Positions 52,286-60,452 are shown, numbered from the stretch's first letter. The stretch is DNA of 64,000 bases from Variovorax sp. PBL-H6 (GCF_901827155.1 NZ_LR594659.1:3596001-3660000); one strand, 5' to 3'. Notes: a model not told the origin generated them from the letters alone. A program made the numbers and translations.

Positions 52286-53392
52286 ATGACCTCGCGCAGT
52301 GCCCTTCCCTTCGCCTCGGCCGCGATCCTGGGCGCCGGCCTCATGGGCCGGCTGCTGGCACTGGCGTTGGCGCGCGCGGGATGCCGCGTCGAGCTCTTCG
52401 ATGCCGGCGGGCCGCAGGCCGATGGCGCGGCCGCGCGCGTTGCCGCCGCCATGCTGGCGCCACTGGCCGAATCCGCTGTGGCGCCACCTTCAGTTGTGCG
52501 CATGGGCCACTACGCGCTGACGCGCTGGCCGGAACTGCTGGGCGAGCTGGCGCAGCCGGTGTTCTTCCAGCGCGAAGGCACGCTGGTGCTGTGGCACCGG
52601 CAGGACGCGGCCGAGGCCGCGCGGCTCGCGCGCGTGCTGGCGCGCACCGTCGAGCAGGTGCCCGAATTGCCCGCAATGCGCACGCTGGATGGAGCCGGCA
52701 TCACCGCACTCGAACCCGCGCTGGGCAGCCGCTTCGTGCAGGGCCTGCTGCTGCCCGAAGAAGGCCAGCTCGACAACCGCGAGCTGCTCGCGGCGCTGCT
52801 CGCCACGCTGGAGGCCCTGCCGAACGTCCAGCTGCACTGGCACGCGCCGCGCAGCCTGGATGATTTCCGCCCCGGCGAGGGCGAACGCGTCATCGACTGC
52901 CGCGGTCTCGGCGCCCAGCCGCAATGGAACGCATTGCGCGGGGTGCGCGGCGAGGTGATCCGCGTGCATGCGCCCGAGGTCGCGCTGACACGGCCCACGC
53001 GCCTGGTGCATCCTCGCTACCCGCTCTACATCGCACCCAAGCCGAACCGGGTGTTCGTGATCGGCGCCACCGAAATCGAATCCGAGGACATGTCGCCTGC
53101 CAGCGTGCGTTCGACGCTGGAGCTGCTGAGCGCGGCCTATGCGGTGCACAGCGGCTTTGCCGAGGCGCGCATTCTCGAGATCGCGACCCAGTGCCGCCCG
53201 ACGCTGCCCGACAACCTGCCCGCCATTCGTCAGCCGCGCGCAGGCGTGATGCAGATCAACGGCCTTTACCGCCACGGTTTCATGATCGCGCCGGCCATGC
53301 TCGACGTTGCGCTGGAGCTGCTGCGGGAAGACGGCTCGGACTTGGCCGAACGCTTCGCGCTGGCACCCGGCCGGGAGCCCATCGCACCATGA
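52286..53392 (+). CDS. thiO: Glycine oxidase ThiO (FAD-dependent)
   Basis: ThiO, 368 residues. Oxidises glycine to the imine needed for the thiazole ring. N-terminal FAD-binding ASAAILGAGLMGRLLALALARAGCRVELFDAGG; C-terminal half includes GEVIRVHAPEVALTRPTRLVHPRYPLYIAPKPNRVFVIGATEIESED and QCRPTLPDNLPAIRQ, typical for the DAO family. The ATG at 52286 has GAGGA upstream; a GTG at 52280 is also possible. Overlaps the thiS start by four bases. Confidence 0.93.
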   Translation: MTSRSALPFASAAILGAGLMGRLLALALARAGCRVELFDAGGPQADGAAARVAAAMLAPLAESAVAPPSVVRMGHYALTRWPELLGELAQPVFFQREGTLVLWHRQDAAEAARLARVLARTVEQVPELPAMRTLDGAGITALEPALGSRFVQGLLLPEEGQLDNRELLAALLATLEALPNVQLHWHAPRSLDDFRPGEGERVIDCRGLGAQPQWNALRGVRGEVIRVHAPEVALTRPTRLVHPRYPLYIAPKPNRVFVIGATEIESEDMSPASVRSTLELLSAAYAVHSGFAEARILEIATQCRPTLPDNLPAIRQPRAGVMQINGLYRHGFMIAPAMLDVALELLREDGSDLAERFALAPGREPIAP

Positions 53393-53586
53393 ACATCCTG
53401 ATCAACGACAACCCGAAGACACTGCCCGACGGAGCGACGCTCGCCGACGCCATCGCCCTGATCGAGGCGAAACCGCCTTTCGCCGCCGCGGTGAATCGCC
53501 AGTTCGTGCCGCGCTCGAACTACGCATCGCACGCCCTGCACCCCGACGACCGCATCGAAGTGATCCGCCCCGTGACGGGCGGCTGA
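53389..53586 (+). CDS. thiS: Sulfur carrier protein ThiS
   Basis: ThiS, 65 residues, ubiquitin-like fold. Ends in VIRPVTGG; the C-terminal Gly-Gly is the site of thiocarboxylation. ILINDNPKTLPDGATLADAIALI at the N-terminus. Start ATG overlaps the thiO stop (ATGA). Delivers sulfur to ThiG; thiF is not in the window. Confidence 0.95.
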   Translation: MNILINDNPKTLPDGATLADAIALIEAKPPFAAAVNRQFVPRSNYASHALHPDDRIEVIRPVTGG

Positions 53587-53604
53587 ACCGGAGACCCACC
53601 CATC

Positions 53605-54420
53605 ATGAAAACGAACGCCGACGACCCCCTGGTGCTCTACGGCCAGGCTTTCCAGAGCCGCCTGCTGCTCGGCACCGCGCGCTACTCCTCCCCCGACGTG
53701 CTCGAGGCCGCGGTACGCCGAGCCCGGCCCGCCATGCTGACCGCCTCGCTGCGCCGCCAGACCGCAACACCGGGCAACGGCAGCGATGGCAACGGCTTCT
53801 GGGAGCTTCTCCGGCGCCTGGACGTGCCGGTGCTGCCCAATACCGCCGGCTGCCACAGCGTGGAGGAGGCCATCGCGACCGCGCAGATGGCGCGCGAGTT
53901 GTTCGACACGCCCTGGATCAAGCTCGAGCTCATCGGCGACGACTACACCCTGCAGCCCGACACCCTGAACCTGGTCGACGCCGCCTCGCAGCTGGTGCGG
54001 GACGGGTTCCATGTGCTGCCGTACTGCACCGAGGACCTGGTGCTGTGCCAGCGGCTGGTCGACGTGGGCTGCCAGGCAGTGATGCCCTGGGCCGCGCCCA
54101 TCGGCACCGGCCGAGGCCCGGTCAATCCCTACGCGTTGCAGGTGCTGCGCGAGCGCCTCTCGGTTCCACTGCTGGTCGATGCAGGCCTGGGGCTGCCCTC
54201 GCACGCCTGCCAGGTGATGGAATGGGGCTACGACGGCGTGCTCCTCAACACCGCTGTCGCGCTGGCGCAGGACCCGGTCGCGATGGCCGGCGCCTTTGCC
54301 GACGCGGTGCAGGCGGGCCGCAGCGCACACCGCGCCGGCGCGATGGCCGCGCAGGATTCGGCACAGCCCAGCACGCCCGTGCTCGGCACGCCCTTCTGGC
54401 ATCACGCCAACGCGCAATGA
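53605..54420 (+). CDS. thiG: Thiazole synthase
   Basis: ThiG, 271 residues, (beta/alpha)8 barrel. Forms the thiazole phosphate from deoxyxylulose phosphate, dehydroglycine and ThiS thiocarboxylate. [38 protein letters not shown] with the catalytic Lys, [19 protein letters not shown] and [13 protein letters not shown]. 18 bases after thiS. Stop overlaps the thiE start. Confidence 0.96.
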   Translation: MKTNADDPLVLYGQAFQSRLLLGTARYSSPDVLEAAVRRARPAMLTASLRRQTATPGNGSDGNGFWELLRRLDVPVLPNTAGCHSVEEAIATAQMARELFDTPWIKLELIGDDYTLQPDTLNLVDAASQLVRDGFHVLPYCTEDLVLCQRLVDVGCQAVMPWAAPIGTGRGPVNPYALQVLRERLSVPLLVDAGLGLPSHACQVMEWGYDGVLLNTAVALAQDPVAMAGAFADAVQAGRSAHRAGAMAAQDSAQPSTPVLGTPFWHHANAQ

Positions 54421-55352
54421 CTGCGGTAAATGCCATGAACGACCAGAACGACCACAACCGCATCGCCCGCGCCATCGTCGCGGCACATGCCGCACGCTTC
54501 GGCGAGACGGGCGATCGACCCGGCTCCTTCTCTTCCGAGGACGCGGTGTACCGCGGCGCCAAGACTGCCTGCGCGGCATTGGGCTTCATCGAGGTCGATG
54601 CCGAATGCCTGGCGCAGGCCTGGCAGGCGCAGAGCCGGCGCACCGGCGCTTTCGATGCCAGCGCATGGCCGGAGCATCCGGCCGATTTCGGCATGCGGCC
54701 CTTTCCGCCAGCCGAGCGCGACGATGCCTTTCCGCCCTGCCCCGAGCGGCTTGGCCTGTACACCGTGCTGCCCGATGCCGCGTGGGTCGGCCGCATGGCC
54801 CGAGCCGGCGTACCGACCGTCCAACTGCGCTTCAAGTCCGGCGACGCGGACGCGGTGAAACGTGAAGTGCACGCGGCTGTGGAGGCGGTGAGCGGCACCG
54901 GTGCCCTGCTGTTCATCAACGACCACTGGCAGGCTGCCATCGAGGCCCGCGCCTACGGCCTGCACCTCGGCCAGGAGGACCTGGACGCGTTGGAGCCACA
55001 GGAACTGCAGGCGATCCGCGCCTCAGGCATGCGCCTGGGCGTCAGCACCCATGGCTATGCCGAGATGGTGCGCGCCGACGCCGTGAGCCCGAGCTACATT
55101 GCCATGGGCGCGGTGTACCCGACCACGCTGAAGCAGATGGCCACCGCACCCCAGGGCGTGGCACGCTTGGCCGCCTACGCGCGCCTGACGCGCGGCTACC
55201 CGCAGGTGGGCATTGGCGGTGTCGATGCACAGCGCCTGGCCGAGGTGCTGGCCACGGGCGTGGGCTCGGTGGCGGTCGTGCGGGCCGTGGTGGCTGAGGC
55301 TGATCCGGAAGGCGCGGCAACACGGCTGATGAAGGCGATGGCTGCCGGCTGA
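54417..55352 (+). CDS. thiE: Thiamine-phosphate synthase, long form
   Basis: ThiE, 311 residues. The C-terminal two-thirds is a normal thiamine-phosphate synthase: [97 protein letters not shown]. The first ~105 residues are extra compared with the ~210-residue E. coli enzyme (from [10 protein letters not shown] to about [14 protein letters not shown]) and contain no domain I recognise; [18 protein letters not shown] stands out. Joins HMP-PP with thiazole phosphate. ATG overlaps the thiG stop (ATGA). Last gene of the operon, followed by tRNA-Asn. Confidence 0.93.
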   Translation: MTAVNAMNDQNDHNRIARAIVAAHAARFGETGDRPGSFSSEDAVYRGAKTACAALGFIEVDAECLAQAWQAQSRRTGAFDASAWPEHPADFGMRPFPPAERDDAFPPCPERLGLYTVLPDAAWVGRMARAGVPTVQLRFKSGDADAVKREVHAAVEAVSGTGALLFINDHWQAAIEARAYGLHLGQEDLDALEPQELQAIRASGMRLGVSTHGYAEMVRADAVSPSYIAMGAVYPTTLKQMATAPQGVARLAAYARLTRGYPQVGIGGVDAQRLAEVLATGVGSVAVVRAVVAEADPEGAATRLMKAMAAG

Positions 55353-55413
55353 GCAATTTTGCGCGGGTCCGACCGGCACGCGGCAGGCCGGCCGAGGAGG
55401 CCAGAAACGACGC

Positions 55414-55419
55414 TATAAT
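55414..55419 (+). promoter_or_regulatory. Probable -10 box of the tRNA-Asn promoter
   Basis: A consensus TATAAT 11 bases before the tRNA. No good -35 box is visible at the usual spacing. Confidence 0.6.
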
Positions 55420-55430
55420 TTGAGGCTTGT

Positions 55431-55506
55431 TCCTCGATAGCTCAGTCGGTAGAGCGCCGGACTGTTAATCCGTAGGTCCCTGGTTCGAGCCCAGGTCGAG
55501 GAGCCA
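55431..55506 (+). tRNA. tRNA-Asn (GTT anticodon)
   Basis: A 76-base tRNA. Acceptor stem TCCTCGA pairs with TCGAGGA, discriminator G, encoded CCA at 55504-55506. D loop AGCTCAGTCGGTAGAGC, anticodon loop CTGTTAATC with GTT anticodon, T loop GGTTCGAGCCC. Its last 45 bases form the left copy of the 49-bp island repeat. Confidence 0.97.
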
Positions 55507-55510
55507 CTAC
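55462..55510. repeat. Left 49-bp direct repeat (attL-like)
   Basis: Starts in the tRNA-Asn anticodon loop (CTGTTAATC) and runs to GCCACTAC after the tRNA. Identical to 60760-60808. The island insertion keeps the tRNA intact. Confidence 0.9.
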
Positions 55511-55513
55511 CCT

Positions 55514-55545
55514 AGGGGCCGCCTATGAGCGGCCCCTAACTTTTT
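55514..55545 (+). terminator. Terminator after tRNA-Asn supplied by the island
   Basis: AGGGGCCGC at 55514-55522 and GCGGCCCCT at 55529-55537, loop of six, then AACTTTTT. It starts four bases past the left repeat, so it belongs to the island and now ends the tRNA transcript. Confidence 0.85.
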
Positions 55546-55550
55546 GGTAG

Positions 55551-55581
55551 GGATATTGGACGGTTTTTTGGACGTGTCCAA
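55551..55581. repeat. Island-end GGATATTGGAC and TTGGAC palindrome
   Basis: GGATATTGGAC at 55551-55561, then a perfect palindrome TTGGAC-GT-GTCCAA at 55568-55581. The reverse complement GTCCAATATCC recurs near the right end (60633-60643), and ATATTGGAC again at 60695-60703. Candidate integrase arm sites or other recombination sites. Confidence 0.5.
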
Positions 55582-55629
55582 TCCAGCAGCCAAACGATGG
55601 GGGAACCTTCGAGGAGCAGGAGCCCGCGG

Positions 55630-55752
55630 ATGGAGGCGATTAAGACCCTATTGCTGACGCCAGAGTGGTGGTTCAGTGCTGTCGTCGTGTCAGTCATCAC
55701 CGGTGTCGCGGCCACGTACGCAAAAGGTACGCGGACGTGCTCATCGCGCTGA
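55630..55752 (+). CDS. Small truncated membrane-protein frame
   Basis: A 40-residue frame beginning MEAIKTLLLTPEWWFSAVVVSVITG with one hydrophobic helix and ending abruptly after TYAKGTRTCSSR. In the next frame the sequence continues sensibly (ADVLIALTELDTAAVKV then stop at about 55785), so this may be the front and back of a decayed gene joined by a frameshift or deletion. No function can be assigned. The rest of 55546-56274 shows no convincing gene. Confidence 0.3.
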   Translation: MEAIKTLLLTPEWWFSAVVVSVITGVAATYAKGTRTCSSR

Positions 55753-55838
55753 CGGAGTTGGATACAGCCGCGGTGAAGGTCTGAATCGCTTACGCGCGGT
55801 GGTCTGCCATGGTGTCGCCTCGTGATGGGTACGGGCGC

Positions 55839-55863
55839 AAAAAAGCCCCGTCTGGCGGGGCTT
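55839..55863 (-). terminator. Terminator-like hairpin on the minus strand
   Basis: AAGCCCCG at 55843-55850 pairs with CGGGGCTT at 55856-55863, loop of five. On the minus strand the stem is followed by a run of six T, so it would end a minus-strand transcript of which no gene survives. Suggests lost genes in this part of the island. Confidence 0.6.
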
Positions 55864-56274
55864 GGGTCCTGGCGGAAACGGAGGGAGCCAGAGAACAAGC
55901 GGTGACAATGGATTGCGTCACCCGTACCCTGCGCAGTGTCAGGAATAGCCTGGTGCTGCGGGATTCGAATCGCTCACGCAGGCCAAGCTTGAATCGCTCT
56001 GTCGGCCCAGCACCACCCATCCGCCGCTCTTGACGACTCTTCTCGCTCTGCACCCCACACGGCCATGATTGCTCGCAGTCTGTCAGAGGGTGAACTGCCG
56101 CATAGGCCAGAAGCTACGCCACGACCTACGCAGGGTCCGGCCCGCCCCAGGCGCTGAGCACCTTGCAAAATTCCTGTCTTGGCCACAGTTACCGCTTGGG
56201 CTTGCCCGCTTCTGGTCGGTGGTAAAAGACACGAATCTGTCGAAAGACCAATCGGATCCGTGCGTCGGGCTACG

Positions 56275-56294
56275 CTGTAGCCGCCTGGCTACAG
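56275..56294. promoter_or_regulatory. Inverted-repeat operator before the toxin gene
   Basis: CTGTAGCC (56275-56282), four bases GCCT, then GGCTACAG (56287-56294), a perfect 8-bp inverted repeat ten bases before the toxin ATG at 56305. This is the expected place for binding of the HTH antitoxin, giving autorepression. Function inferred. Confidence 0.7.
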
Positions 56295-56304
56295 TACATT
56301 TCAC

Positions 56305-56601
56305 ATGTTCGACGTTCAGAAGAGCGAACCCTTCGCGACTTGGCTCGACTCACTGGGTGACACGCTCGCCCGGGCCCGCGTCCTGATGCGCCTGGACAGG
56401 GTCGAAGACGGCCATTTTGGCGATGTCGGACACGTTGGTGAGGGTGTGTACGAAATGCGGATCAACCATGGACCGGGGTATCGGCTTTATTACTATCGAG
56501 AGGGCGAGTCGGTGATATTCATGCTTCTCGGGGGCGACAAAGGTTCGCAAAAGAGAGATATCAAGAAGGCCATCAGCATGGCAAATGAATTGAGAGGCTA
56601 A
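56305..56601 (+). CDS. HigB/RelE-type toxin (addiction module killer protein family)
   Basis: A 98-residue RelE/ParE-superfamily toxin, matching the addiction-module killer (Gp49/HigB-like) family: FATWLDSLGDTLARARVLMRLDRVEDGHFGDVGHVGEGVYEMRINHGPGYRLYYYREGESVIFMLLGGDKGSQKRDIKKA (read in pieces). The YEMRI-GPGYRLYY and LLGGDKGSQKRDI motifs are typical. Likely a ribosome-dependent or free mRNA endonuclease (family knowledge). Toxin-first order, one base before the antitoxin start, is usual for this family. Confidence 0.88.
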   Translation: MFDVQKSEPFATWLDSLGDTLARARVLMRLDRVEDGHFGDVGHVGEGVYEMRINHGPGYRLYYYREGESVIFMLLGGDKGSQKRDIKKAISMANELRG

Positions 56602-56602
56602 A

Positions 56603-57235
56603 GTGAACAAAGACGCAGCCGCGAAATTTGGCATCAGTAAGTATGATACGTCCGACCACCTTCGCAACGATGAAGAGGCGCGCCTTTATCTGATGGCATG
56701 CATCGAGGAAGCCGGGGATGATGCGGCATATATAGCTAAAGCACTTGGAAAAATCGCAAAGTCGCGCGTTGCCATGGCGGATATTGCACAAAAGACCGGC
56801 CTGAGTCGTGAGAGTCTGTATAAAGCCCTTTCCGGTGAACGCGACCCGTCTTTTTCGACAATACTCAAGGTGAGTTCGGCATTGGGCCTGCGCCTCTTAT
56901 TCTCCGCTGAAGGTCAGGCAGCAGAAGCTCCAGCTCCGCAGGTCCAAACCGCCATTCCCGCCACCACGACACGGCACCTGGTTTACTCCGCTCAAAAGTC
57001 AGCATTGCCACGACTTTCGCCCGGAGCGTCAGGAGGTTACGACTGGGAAGAATGGAGTGCCAACTTTGATCCCGCATATTCCGCAACCGCATTCATGGCC
57101 CAAGCCACTGCACGAAGCACCGTCGAAGGAATTGAACTATGGACGTCCAAAGTGGAGCGGGTAGACAACGTTGAAGGTTATGGAAAGTCTCCTTCCTCCT
57201 TCTTCATCGAAGATCTTGCCCGAATTGCTCATTGA
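56603..57235 (+). CDS. HTH antitoxin with long C-terminal extension
   Basis: A 210-residue protein from a GTG at 56603 with AGAGG upstream. Residues 1-105 form a typical addiction-module antidote: KYDTSDHLRNDEEARLYLMACIEEAGDDAAYIAKALGKIAKSR, MADIAQKTGLSRESLYKALSGERDPSFSTILKVSSALGLRLLF, i.e. a HigA-like helix-turn-helix. Such proteins usually stop near residue 100-110. Here another ~105 residues follow (ATTTRHLVYSAQKSA, GGYDWEEWSANFDPAYSATAFMAQATARSTVEGIELWTSKVERVDN), with no domain I recognise. The extension is open without stop and has codon use like the rest of the gene. Confidence 0.85.
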   Translation: MNKDAAAKFGISKYDTSDHLRNDEEARLYLMACIEEAGDDAAYIAKALGKIAKSRVAMADIAQKTGLSRESLYKALSGERDPSFSTILKVSSALGLRLLFSAEGQAAEAPAPQVQTAIPATTTRHLVYSAQKSALPRLSPGASGGYDWEEWSANFDPAYSATAFMAQATARSTVEGIELWTSKVERVDNVEGYGKSPSSFFIEDLARIAH

Positions 57236-57271
57236 TATTTCCAACAAGTTTTTTGCTGTTTTATTAAACAT

Positions 57272-57733
57272 ATGGCAACAGCCCGATCAAGAGTAAAGGC
57301 AAGTAGGAAGCCTTCATTTCGTCTCTATATCGCTGACGACTTTAGAAGAGAAGCCGACGGAAAGGTGAGCGGCATAGGGCTTTATACAGACTTGGTTGTA
57401 GTTGCAAACCTACTGCCTGGCGCCGCGCCACCGACCTTAGAAGCTCCGTTGGTTCTTCATGGTCTGGCGGCTCTCGTAACCATTGCGGGCTTAGGCGGTA
57501 ATCATTCGCTTGCGGTCGAGTTCAAGGACAGTTTGCCCGCAAGGCCCCCGGAAATCCAGGGGGACAAGAAGGTTGATTTCAAAGAAGGTCAAACGGCCAA
57601 CCTAATTTTGCGCTTTCAACCCTTTGTCACTGGTGGGCCAGGACTCAAGACCATCGTCGTGAAGATCGACGACGAGCCGCACGAATTGAATTTTGAAGTG
57701 CGTCTCGGAAAGCAGAGGCGTCCCCGAAAGTAG
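57272..57733 (+). CDS. Small protein of unknown function after the toxin-antitoxin pair (DUF6941-like)
   Basis: A 153-residue protein, ATG at 57272, 36 AT-rich bases after the antitoxin. The N-terminal pattern (FRLYIADDFRREADGKVSGIGLYTDLVV) and later LVTIAGLGGNHSLAVEFKDS and LKTIVVKIDDEPHELNFEVRL suggest a small beta-sandwich, similar in pattern to DUF6941 proteins; I cannot confirm the family. AT-rich and in the same direction as the pair, so it may belong to the same transcript. Confidence 0.65.
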   Translation: MATARSRVKASRKPSFRLYIADDFRREADGKVSGIGLYTDLVVVANLLPGAAPPTLEAPLVLHGLAALVTIAGLGGNHSLAVEFKDSLPARPPEIQGDKKVDFKEGQTANLILRFQPFVTGGPGLKTIVVKIDDEPHELNFEVRLGKQRRPRK

Positions 57734-58107
57734 ATGCGAAGGCGCAACGCACCAAGGCTCTGCGCACGGCCAAAAACCGAGTTTCAGCACACCGTACTAC
57801 TATACGGTAGCTCTCGCCCAAGAGCGAGATGTCCTTGCTCTTCGCCAAGAGCTTGATGCCGCGCCGGGATCGCGTTCTTCCGCTTCACCTTCACCCAGGC
57901 CCTCAACAGGAGCCCAGCTAAGGCTGTACAGCGGGCGCTTCCCGGACGATGGCTCGCGACGGCTTGTCCGTCCGCAGCCTTTTAAGGACTTAAGGACGGG
58001 TGCCGGATGCGACCGTCTGGCGTCCATTCCGTGAACACCGCTGCGCAGCGGCAGCCTCTTGTGCTTCCAGGATTCTCTTGGTGAGCTCTGGGGCCACGGC
58101 CTCGAGC
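57734..58107. other. No convincing gene
   Basis: Short frames only. On the minus strand the frame ending at 57990 (RRSRPRLFGDIVNELEAVAPELTKRILEAQEAAAAQR and on, read in pieces) could be the lost C-terminus of the membrane protein at 58108-58515. GC is higher than in the genes on either side. Confidence 0.5.
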
Positions 58108-58515
58108 TCATTCACGATGTCGCCAAAGAGCCGGGGTCTCGACCTCCTCGCGAAATGGACCGGGTGCCAGTGTTCCTTGCGTGGCGAGCTCTTCCAGATC
58201 CTTGAGGTGTCGCTGGTAGAGGGCCCTGTAGCGTTGGCGCCGAGCATCGCGGAAGGCCTTCATACCCTCTTCGACCTCGTGTGAAAAGCGGAACCTAAGA
58301 GCGAGATACATCAGGACCGCCAGTACTGCGACCCAGACCCGCCATGCGGTGGGCGAATAGCCCTCTGCTTTCGTCCCGAAGAGGCGGTCCACAACCGAGA
58401 CCAACGGTACTTGGAGCCAGGCCAAGAGCATCGTAATGGAGCTCGCCACCACCAAGTTTCGCCTTACCTTGTCGCCGTCATCCATGCTCATCCGGGCGAG
58501 ATTCTCCAACATCAC
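58108..58515 (-). CDS. Membrane protein fragment of unknown function
   Basis: A 135-residue frame, with two hydrophobic segments (NLVVASSITMLLAWLQVPLVSVV and RVWVAVLAVLMYLALRF) then a charged region. Its last ~10 residues (ETPALWRHRE) look out of frame: from about 58140 another minus frame continues as RRSRPRLFGDIVNELEAVAPELTKRILEAQ and stops at 57990. A single frameshift would give a protein of about 175 residues. So a decayed or frameshifted gene is likely. No family recognised. Confidence 0.5.
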   Translation of the reverse strand: MMLENLARMSMDDGDKVRRNLVVASSITMLLAWLQVPLVSVVDRLFGTKAEGYSPTAWRVWVAVLAVLMYLALRFRFSHEVEEGMKAFRDARRQRYRALYQRHLKDLEELATQGTLAPGPFREEVETPALWRHRE

Positions 58516-58697
58516 TGGATGCCAACAGCCGACCTATTGGCCGGGGCTGGCTACAGTATGCGCGCCTCCATCATCGACTCGGCCTTGAGGCAGCGGCTGG
58601 GTGACTCAGAACTCTATGTGTCGACGAAGCTCTTCCTCTTGTGTTGCCTTGTTGGCTCCGCCCGGCGACGATGCGCAACAACGAGCAGGAGAGCGCC

Positions 58698-59972
58698 GTG
58701 GACACAGCCGCTGCGAGAGAGCTACTTGGTGTGCCGCCAAATGCCACGTCAACCGACATAGACGACGCATTCCGTCGGCTTGCGTCAAGTGCCCACCCTG
58801 ACCGAGGCGGCGATCACGACGCAATGGCGAACTTGCTCCAAGCTCGCGAAGTGCTCCTTGCGAGATCTGCTTCAACAGCGCTTGTTCCACTAGAAACCGC
58901 CCGAGAACTTGCGCGTCTCGCCCTCGAACAAGCCAGAGTTGCCTTGACCGTTGATGCTCGCGTCGGCGAAGCAAAGCGAGAGATCCAAATGCGGAGCACA
59001 AACCGCATGCGCGCACTAAGAATGGTTTTGGCCATTGCTGCAACAGTGTTCGGAGCCGTAGTGTTTCTTGCAAAAGATATCAATGATCGACTTCCATTTA
59101 TTAACGACGAACTCGAAGTTCTCGCAGAGGAAACACCCAAACTTCTACGCAGCTTTGAAGACGCCTCTGAACAAATTAAATGGCAATCCAGAAGTTTGTT
59201 GCAATTTGAGGAAGAAATTCTAAAGACCTCCAAAACAGATTCGACCGAACTCACCAACAAACGAATGAGAGATCTAAAAGAAAGCATTAAGTTTTACAAA
59301 GAAGAGACATCAAGACTTTTGCGGATCTTTAGCCGGGGCCAAATGGAATACGACGATCTTATCGGAACCCCAAAGGTTAAGCCCTCCAACGAGCCGCCCA
59401 AAAAACGAGCCGACGCCGACGCCAACGCCAACGCCGACACTGCTCAAGCCATAGCCACGGTTCAACAAGATCTAGCTCTATCAAAAGAGTATCTTGAGCT
59501 TACACGATGGCGTGCAGAGAGGCGCATGGTCGAGCTCAAGGAAAAACGCGCATTGCACGTTCGCCTAATTCAGCGAACCCTATTCATTGCCGCTTGCGTT
59601 AGCGGATTTATCGCGGGCGCCTGCACTCTTCTAATTCAAAGATCTGAGTTACTGTTTTTGGAGATTGAACAACAAATGTCGACAAAAACTCTTGCCAACA
59701 AGATGATTCGATCGATCTTCGATAAAAGCTTTCCAAGCGAATGGACAATCGAAGATTTTGCAAGGTCGGTTAAAACATGGGCGGAGCGCCAAGACTGCAA
59801 ATACAAGCCGCTTATGTTGACTGCTGGCAGTTTTTATCTCGCGCAATTTATTGTTGGAAAAGCAATACAAGTAGGTCTCTTGACGGTGGATGAGAAGTTC
59901 AAAGAAGGTGAATTCAATGAGATCTATTCCATGAAGGCGTTCGGCACGAGCAATCTCAAGCCCCAGAGCTAG
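58698..59972 (+). CDS. Membrane-anchored J-domain coiled-coil protein
   Basis: About 424 residues from a GTG at 58698 preceded by AGGAG; an ATG at 58671 is an alternative. A J domain lies at the very N-terminus (AARELLGVPPNATSTDIDDAFRRLASSAHPDRGGDHDAMANLLQAREVLL) with the HPD motif that activates Hsp70. Then a helix (RALRMVLAIAATVFGAVVFLA) in the membrane, about 150 residues of charged coiled coil with an Ala/Asp/Asn tract (ADADANANADTAQA), a second membrane helix (LFIAACVSGFIAGACTLLI) and a C-terminal domain of ~130 residues. AT-rich compared with the chromosome. The combination of J domain and paired membrane helices in an island is not a family I know. Confidence 0.75.
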   Translation: MDTAAARELLGVPPNATSTDIDDAFRRLASSAHPDRGGDHDAMANLLQAREVLLARSASTALVPLETARELARLALEQARVALTVDARVGEAKREIQMRSTNRMRALRMVLAIAATVFGAVVFLAKDINDRLPFINDELEVLAEETPKLLRSFEDASEQIKWQSRSLLQFEEEILKTSKTDSTELTNKRMRDLKESIKFYKEETSRLLRIFSRGQMEYDDLIGTPKVKPSNEPPKKRADADANANADTAQAIATVQQDLALSKEYLELTRWRAERRMVELKEKRALHVRLIQRTLFIAACVSGFIAGACTLLIQRSELLFLEIEQQMSTKTLANKMIRSIFDKSFPSEWTIEDFARSVKTWAERQDCKYKPLMLTAGSFYLAQFIVGKAIQVGLLTVDEKFKEGEFNEIYSMKAFGTSNLKPQS

Positions 59973-59976
59973 ACCC

Positions 59977-60234
59977 TTACCGTCCAAACTGAAGCGCGAC
60001 GCCCGCGCTGGCCATGCCAATAAGGCGGGCCTCGCGAAGGGTGAGGGTTGACCTCCTCGATCGACACGTCGAAGCCCTTGAACTGTGCGAGCGGGAACTT
60101 CTGCTGCAGGAAGTCGGCGTAGTCCCGGCCTGGTAGCCGCCACTCATGCGAGCAGCGAGCGCGTGCCCGCTGACGTTGGCGTTCCGGATGTCGGCAACCA
60201 GCTTCATCGCTTCGCGTTTACTGATGGCGCTCAT
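59977..60234 (-). pseudogene. Gene remnant starting MSAISKREAMKLVADIRN
   Basis: Begins with a good-looking start (ATG at 60234, overlapping the stop of the next remnant) and sensible protein for ~33 residues (SAISKREAMKLVADIRNANVSGHALAARM). It then loses sense near 60130. In another frame the sequence reads GRDYADFLQQKFPLAQFKGFDVSIEEVN, which looks like the true continuation. So a frameshifted remnant of a small gene. Family not recognised; likely phage- or island-derived. Confidence 0.5.
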
Positions 60235-60452
60235 GCAGCGCTTCCCGTGGCGAGATCCTGGCTCAGCAGGTCTTGGAAGCTGGAGCCCCACATCTTGCTG
60301 GGCTTGTAGCCCAGGCCCTTGCACAGCTCGGCCGTCGCTGCCAGCGCGGTATCGCCGAAGCCGACCGGAGAGACCTGGAGGTTGATGAAATCGGAGCGGT
60401 GCGCGCACCATGCCGCGCCGTCGAGCTCTACGATGCAGCCGATGCGATCCGA
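60231..60452 (-). pseudogene. 5'-truncated gene remnant (SDFINLQVSPVGFGDTAL)
   Basis: Open frame of 73 residues with no usable start: IVELDGAAWCAHRSDFINLQVSPVGFGDTALAATAELCKGLGYKPSKMWGSSFQDLLSQDL (read in pieces). Its stop overlaps the next remnant's ATG (ATGA), the sign of a former operon. It is cut upstream by a stop at 60453-60455, so only the 3' part of the gene survives. No function assigned. Confidence 0.5.

Noticed and set aside
55790..56053. Minus-strand frame in the first part of the island (about 87 codons)
   Set aside because: No ribosome site, no domain and a sequence without protein character; only the terminator-like hairpin there is credible.
58411..58761. Plus-strand frame overlapping the J-domain gene start
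   Set aside because: Its later part runs through the J-domain gene in another frame, and its Arg/Ser-rich composition and position opposite the membrane-protein fragment point to a shadow.
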